Positions 4,937 through 7,584 of a DNA stretch of 7,584 nucleotides are shown here, one piece after another. How positions within the stretch are numbered: the first letter of the stretch is position 1; each line of letters opens with the position of its first letter. Source of the DNA: Chlamydiota bacterium (lineage in GTDB: Bacteria; Chlamydiota; Chlamydiia; Chlamydiales; Simkaniaceae); the NCBI GenBank assembly GCA_021772295.1, contig JAJFMG010000111.1, positions 1-7,584 of the forward strand, given 5' to 3'. The notes under the pieces were generated by a model. It saw only the letters and a list, made by a program, of their open reading frames with translations. It did no database searches and had not been told where the DNA came from. A program made the position numbers and the translations under genes.

Positions 4937-5660
4937 AATCTCCTATGAACTTATTTGCTATGGCTTATCTGACATTGGGCTTGCAAGAAAAAACAATGAG
5001 GATGTTTGGCACCATTTGCCCCATCATTGTTTCTATGCTCTAGCAGATGGCATGGGTGGTCATAAGGCTGGAGAAATTGCTGCTAGAGAAGCTGTATTCC
5101 ATTTGTGTAATTTAGTAGAAAAGAACTTTCATGATTCTCATGGACTTGAGATTGAAGATTTGGCACTTGTTCTTTGCAATCTTATTGAAAACACCAATTC
5201 TCATATTCATAATCTGAGCAAGAAAAAAAAGGATTTCCAGGGAATGGGGACTACTCTTTGCACTTTATTCTTCCATGAAGCAGAAGCTCTATTCTCTCAT
5301 GTAGGTGATAGCCGTATCTATCGATACCGAAAAAAAGACCTTGAACTCTTAACTTTTGATCACTCTTTAAATAATGCCAAAAAAAAGAAAAGTAAGAAAT
5401 TTTTGCAAAAAAATATTCTTACTCGAGCCATTGGAGCATATGAGATCGTGTCACCGGAAATTGGGGTTGTAAGCTTGCGGCAAAATGATATATACTTCAT
5501 GTGCTCAGATGGTCTTACTGACTATGTGAGTGACAAAGAAATATCTTATATTTTGAAACAAAATTTACCACTGCAAAAAACAACTGATTTTCTGATTCAA
5601 GCCGCAAAATCCCGGGGAGGATCTGACAATATAACCGTTGTAATGATTGCAGTTACATAA
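4929..5660 (+). CDS. PP2C-type Ser/Thr protein phosphatase (PPM family)
   Basis: A metal-dependent phosphatase that removes phosphate from Ser/Thr residues, normally the counterpart of Hanks-type kinases such as chlamydial PknD and Pkn1. At 243 residues it is a stand-alone catalytic domain. Visible motifs: SDIGLARKNNED (14-25), the metal site ADGMGGHKAGEIAA (39-52; D40, G41), GMGTT (105-109), VGDSRIYRYR (125-134; D127), LTRAIG (164-169), CSDGLTDYVSDKEI (192-205; D194) and GGSDNITVV (230-238; D233, N234). All core metal-binding aspartates are present. The flap region carries a basic stretch, AKKKKSKK (150-157), encoded in part by a run of eight A. C. trachomatis CT259 (CTL0511, Cpp1) is the likely counterpart. 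There is no signal peptide, so it is cytoplasmic. The ATG lies inside the last codons of the serpin gene, which suggests translational coupling. Confidence 0.95.
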   Translation: MIKISYELICYGLSDIGLARKNNEDVWHHLPHHCFYALADGMGGHKAGEIAAREAVFHLCNLVEKNFHDSHGLEIEDLALVLCNLIENTNSHIHNLSKKKKDFQGMGTTLCTLFFHEAEALFSHVGDSRIYRYRKKDLELLTFDHSLNNAKKKKSKKFLQKNILTRAIGAYEIVSPEIGVVSLRQNDIYFMCSDGLTDYVSDKEISYILKQNLPLQKTTDFLIQAAKSRGGSDNITVVMIAVT

Positions 5661-5666
5661 AACTCC

Positions 5667-6788
5667 ATGAAAATCTATCTTGATAATAATGCCACTACCA
5701 AGCTTGACTCAAGTGTACTTGAAGCTATGCTCCATGAGTTACAAGGCCCCCCATTAAATCCATCTAGTGTTCATTTTTTTGGTAGAGAGGGAAAAAAACT
5801 TCTTCGAAATGCAAGAGAAACAGTAGCTAAATTTTTAGATGTCCTCCCCTCTGAAATAATTTTTACTTCATCTGGCACAGAAAGTATGCACCTACTCATC
5901 GAAGGAATTCTTGGAAGCCAAGATAGTGGCACTATTCTTACGACTAAAATAGAACATGCATGCAGCTACAATTTATTAACTCATTTAGAAGCTAAAGGCT
6001 TTACTGTTTCTTTTGTTGAAATTGATCAAAGTGGAGCTCCCAGTCTTTCTTCAATAAAGTCAAAAATTACATCGGATACAAAGCTTCTTCTTTTTTCAGC
6101 TGTCAACAGTGAAACAGGAGTGAAAATTGATCTGGATGGAGTTGGATGCATTGCAGAAATTAACTCAATTCCACTTGTTATTGATGGTGTAGGGCTACTT
6201 GGAAAAGAAAAATTTTCTATTCCAACTGGTGTAATTGGCATGGGATTTTCAGCTCATAAGTTTCATGGTCCTAAAGGCATTGGATTTGCATTTGCTAGAT
6301 CAAATGCAAAACTCACCCCATTATTTTTCGGAGGCAATCAAGAGCAAAATCTTCGAGCAGGAACAGAAAATCTTGCGGGTATCATAGGTCTTGCTAAGGC
6401 AATAGAACTTCTAGAGTCTCAGGATGAAATCACATCCCGAATGAAAAGTCTTAGAGACCTTCTGGAATCAAATCTAAATAAGTCACTTCCTATTTCCATT
6501 AATGGAGCAGGTAAAAGAGTGTGTAATACCTCTAATATTTGCTTTGATGGTGTTTGTGGAGAGACGCTATTAATGTATCTGGATCAATCTCAAATAGCGG
6601 TCTCTCTTGGATCGGCTTGCTCTGCTGGCGCTTTGGAAGCATCTAGGGTTTTACTTTCAATGGGATATAGCAAAAAACATGCATTGTCTTCTGTTCGCTT
6701 TTCTTTATCTAGATTTACAACACTGGAAGAAATTGAAAAAGCGACAACTACAATCATAACCATTGTAAAAAAATTACAATCACTTTAA
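5667..6788 (+). CDS. nifS: NifS/IscS-type cysteine desulfurase (PLP enzyme)
   Basis: A class V aminotransferase-fold enzyme, expected to take sulfur from cysteine as an enzyme persulfide for Fe-S clusters and other thio-cofactors. Its 373 residues are slightly shorter than E. coli IscS (404). Seen: LDNNATT (5-11); SSGTESMHLLI (68-78); H97, which stacks on the cofactor; NSETG (147-151); D173; SAHKFHGPKG (195-204) with the Schiff-base lysine K198; LRAGTEN (229-235); and the catalytic loop GSACSAGALEASRVL (315-329) with C318, of the IscS/NifS rather than SufS type. At the site of the IscS glutamine that contacts PLP (DATQ), this protein reads DGVG (G176), and SLGRF is SLSRF. It starts 6 bases after the phosphatase gene without a clear Shine-Dalgarno. 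The pairing with PP2C and TlyC matches C. trachomatis CT258 as I recall it. No IscU or other scaffold gene is in the window. Confidence 0.9.
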   Translation: MKIYLDNNATTKLDSSVLEAMLHELQGPPLNPSSVHFFGREGKKLLRNARETVAKFLDVLPSEIIFTSSGTESMHLLIEGILGSQDSGTILTTKIEHACSYNLLTHLEAKGFTVSFVEIDQSGAPSLSSIKSKITSDTKLLLFSAVNSETGVKIDLDGVGCIAEINSIPLVIDGVGLLGKEKFSIPTGVIGMGFSAHKFHGPKGIGFAFARSNAKLTPLFFGGNQEQNLRAGTENLAGIIGLAKAIELLESQDEITSRMKSLRDLLESNLNKSLPISINGAGKRVCNTSNICFDGVCGETLLMYLDQSQIAVSLGSACSAGALEASRVLLSMGYSKKHALSSVRFSLSRFTTLEEIEKATTTIITIVKKLQSL

Positions 6789-6820
6789 TCCGAGATACTT
6801 TTAAGTGATATTTTCTTTGC
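6762..6820. terminator. Candidate bidirectional terminator at the nifS/CNNM overlap
   Basis: Two hairpins overlap at their edges. The first is ATTGTAA (6762-6768) with TTACAAT (6774-6780) around five A. The second is ATCACTT (6779-6785) with AAGTGAT (6803-6809) around a 17-base loop. On the plus strand the second is followed by ATTTTCTTT. On the minus strand it is followed by TGTAATTTTTTTAC. Both stems are AT-rich and the second loop is long, so strength is uncertain. They share two bases and cannot both form fully. Confidence 0.4.
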
Positions 6821-7584
6821 TCCTAGAAGTGAAACAGTCTCAACGGTAAACTCAAGTTGATCAATTCGAATACTCATACCCTCTTCAAGGGTGGAGCGAA
6901 GCTTCTCTTCCATGAGATCTTCTAAAGTATGTGCATCTTCTGCTTGGATGTGAAGGTGAAATTTTTCATTGATCTCTTTAATCAATGTTGAAGCTGGAAA
7001 ACTACAGTCTAAAAAGACACTATGCTCATTGGGAAAGGAATCCCCTAGAGAGAGCCAATCATCCTTTTGACCAAAGATCTCATCTATAAGAGTATCTAGA
7101 GTAAGAATACCAACAGATACGCCCAGACTATTTAAAACAACTGCAAGGGTTTGATTGTTTCTACGGAAATCCTTCAAGAGTTGCAAGGAAGGTGTTGTCT
7201 CTGAAACAAACCAGGGAGATTTCGCATGAGAATGTACATTCGAGTTTTTATCATGTCTGATTAAATCTCTTGGATATGCAATCCCAACAATATTCGATCT
7301 AACACGATGATAAATGGGTAAAAAAGGTACATATTCAAGACCAATTATTTCTCGAAGCTCTGAGATAGAACTCTTTGATGAAATTAACTTCATTTTTTTG
7401 ATAGGTTCCATAAGCTCCTTTGCAGACTTTGATTTCAAAGTAAAAATATTAGATAAAATTACATCGAAATCCTTTTGCTCACCAAAGTGCTGCGTATCAT
7501 CTCTCGACTCAATAGCCTTTTGAAGTTCCTCACGAGTGATATTAAGTCCACTATGTGTTTTTACCCCTAGAAGTAAATGGATAA
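6785..7584 (-). CDS. CNNM/TlyC-like CBS and CorC_HlyC domain protein, 5' end outside window
   Basis: The frame stays open from the stop at 6785 to the right edge, giving 265 visible residues and no start; the TTG at 7438 is an internal codon. Full-length members have an N-terminal DUF21/CNNM membrane domain, which would lie beyond 7584. The visible part begins after that domain, with TREELQKAIESRDD and KSAKELMEPIKKM, corresponding to the family's E-I-M-T-P entry into the CBS pair. CBS1 covers roughly VPFLPIYHR to YPRDLIR. CBS2 covers roughly SPWFVSETTPSLQLLKDF to TLDTLIDEIFG. A C-terminal CorC_HlyC domain follows (from VFLDCSFPASTLIKEINEKF to the end). The family is linked to magnesium/cobalt efflux, and chlamydial members are named TlyC after a disputed hemolysin label. 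It converges on nifS, with the stop codons sharing TTA(A). C. trachomatis CT256/CT257 are the likely relatives. Confidence 0.88.
   Translation of the reverse strand, partial: IHLLLGVKTHSGLNITREELQKAIESRDDTQHFGEQKDFDVILSNIFTLKSKSAKELMEPIKKMKLISSKSSISELREIIGLEYVPFLPIYHRVRSNIVGIAYPRDLIRHDKNSNVHSHAKSPWFVSETTPSLQLLKDFRRNNQTLAVVLNSLGVSVGILTLDTLIDEIFGQKDDWLSLGDSFPNEHSVFLDCSFPASTLIKEINEKFHLHIQAEDAHTLEDLMEEKLRSTLEEGMSIRIDQLEFTVETVSLLGAKKISLKSISD

Noticed and set aside
6026..6241. 71-codon minus-strand open frame inside nifS
   Set aside because: It is fully covered by a well-supported gene on the other strand, has no recognisable domain, and is a shadow of that gene.
7436..7438. TTG as the start of the CNNM-type gene
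   Set aside because: The frame continues upstream with family-like sequence (TREELQKAIESRDD) to the window edge, so TTG is an internal leucine codon and the gene is simply cut off.
1..7584. CRISPR arrays, tRNA or rRNA genes, insertion sequences or attachment sites
   Set aside because: No regularly spaced direct repeats, cloverleaf sequence, transposase motifs or flanking terminal repeats were seen when reading both strands.

Overview
The window is an AT-rich bacterial segment, and the gene content points to the phylum Chlamydiae, probably a chlamydia-related or environmental lineage rather than Chlamydia itself. The strongest markers are a type III secretion chaperone that matches chlamydial Slc1 (CT043 of C. 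trachomatis) almost motif for motif, a DnaA of the divergent chlamydial DnaA2 type (CT275), and the run PP2C phosphatase - NifS-like aminotransferase - TlyC/CorC-like protein, which recalls CT259-CT258-CT257/256. These comparisons are from memory and no search was run.

Layout. Positions 1-1407 hold a short leader and dnaA2 on the + strand. The slc1-like gene (1416-1910) lies on the - strand and converges on dnaA2. A GUAA-loop terminator that serves slc1 is buried in the last codons of dnaA2. Positions 1911-2208 form a divergent control region of about 300 bases, with a good sigma-70-type promoter for slc1, an extended -10 promoter for the rightward genes, two inverted repeats and two overlapping small open frames of doubtful status.

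Positions 2209-6788 look like one rightward five-gene transcription unit: a small lipoprotein, a CPBP (Abi/CAAX-type) intramembrane protease, a secreted serpin, a PP2C-type protein phosphatase, and a NifS/IscS-type cysteine desulfurase. Gaps are 18, 31, -8 and 6 bases. The unit ends in a convergent overlap with a leftward CNNM/CBS/CorC_HlyC-type protein (6785 to beyond 7584), which is cut by the window edge. Terminator-like hairpins sit in the shared 3' ends.

The genes mix housekeeping functions (replication initiation, sulfur transfer, protein dephosphorylation, ion transport) with host-interaction functions (the T3SS chaperone and the exported serpin). The least expected gene is the serpin. 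It has a signal peptide and a reactive-centre loop whose hinge looks competent for inhibition, with Lys at the predicted P1, and it sits inside what otherwise resembles a conserved chlamydial gene block.
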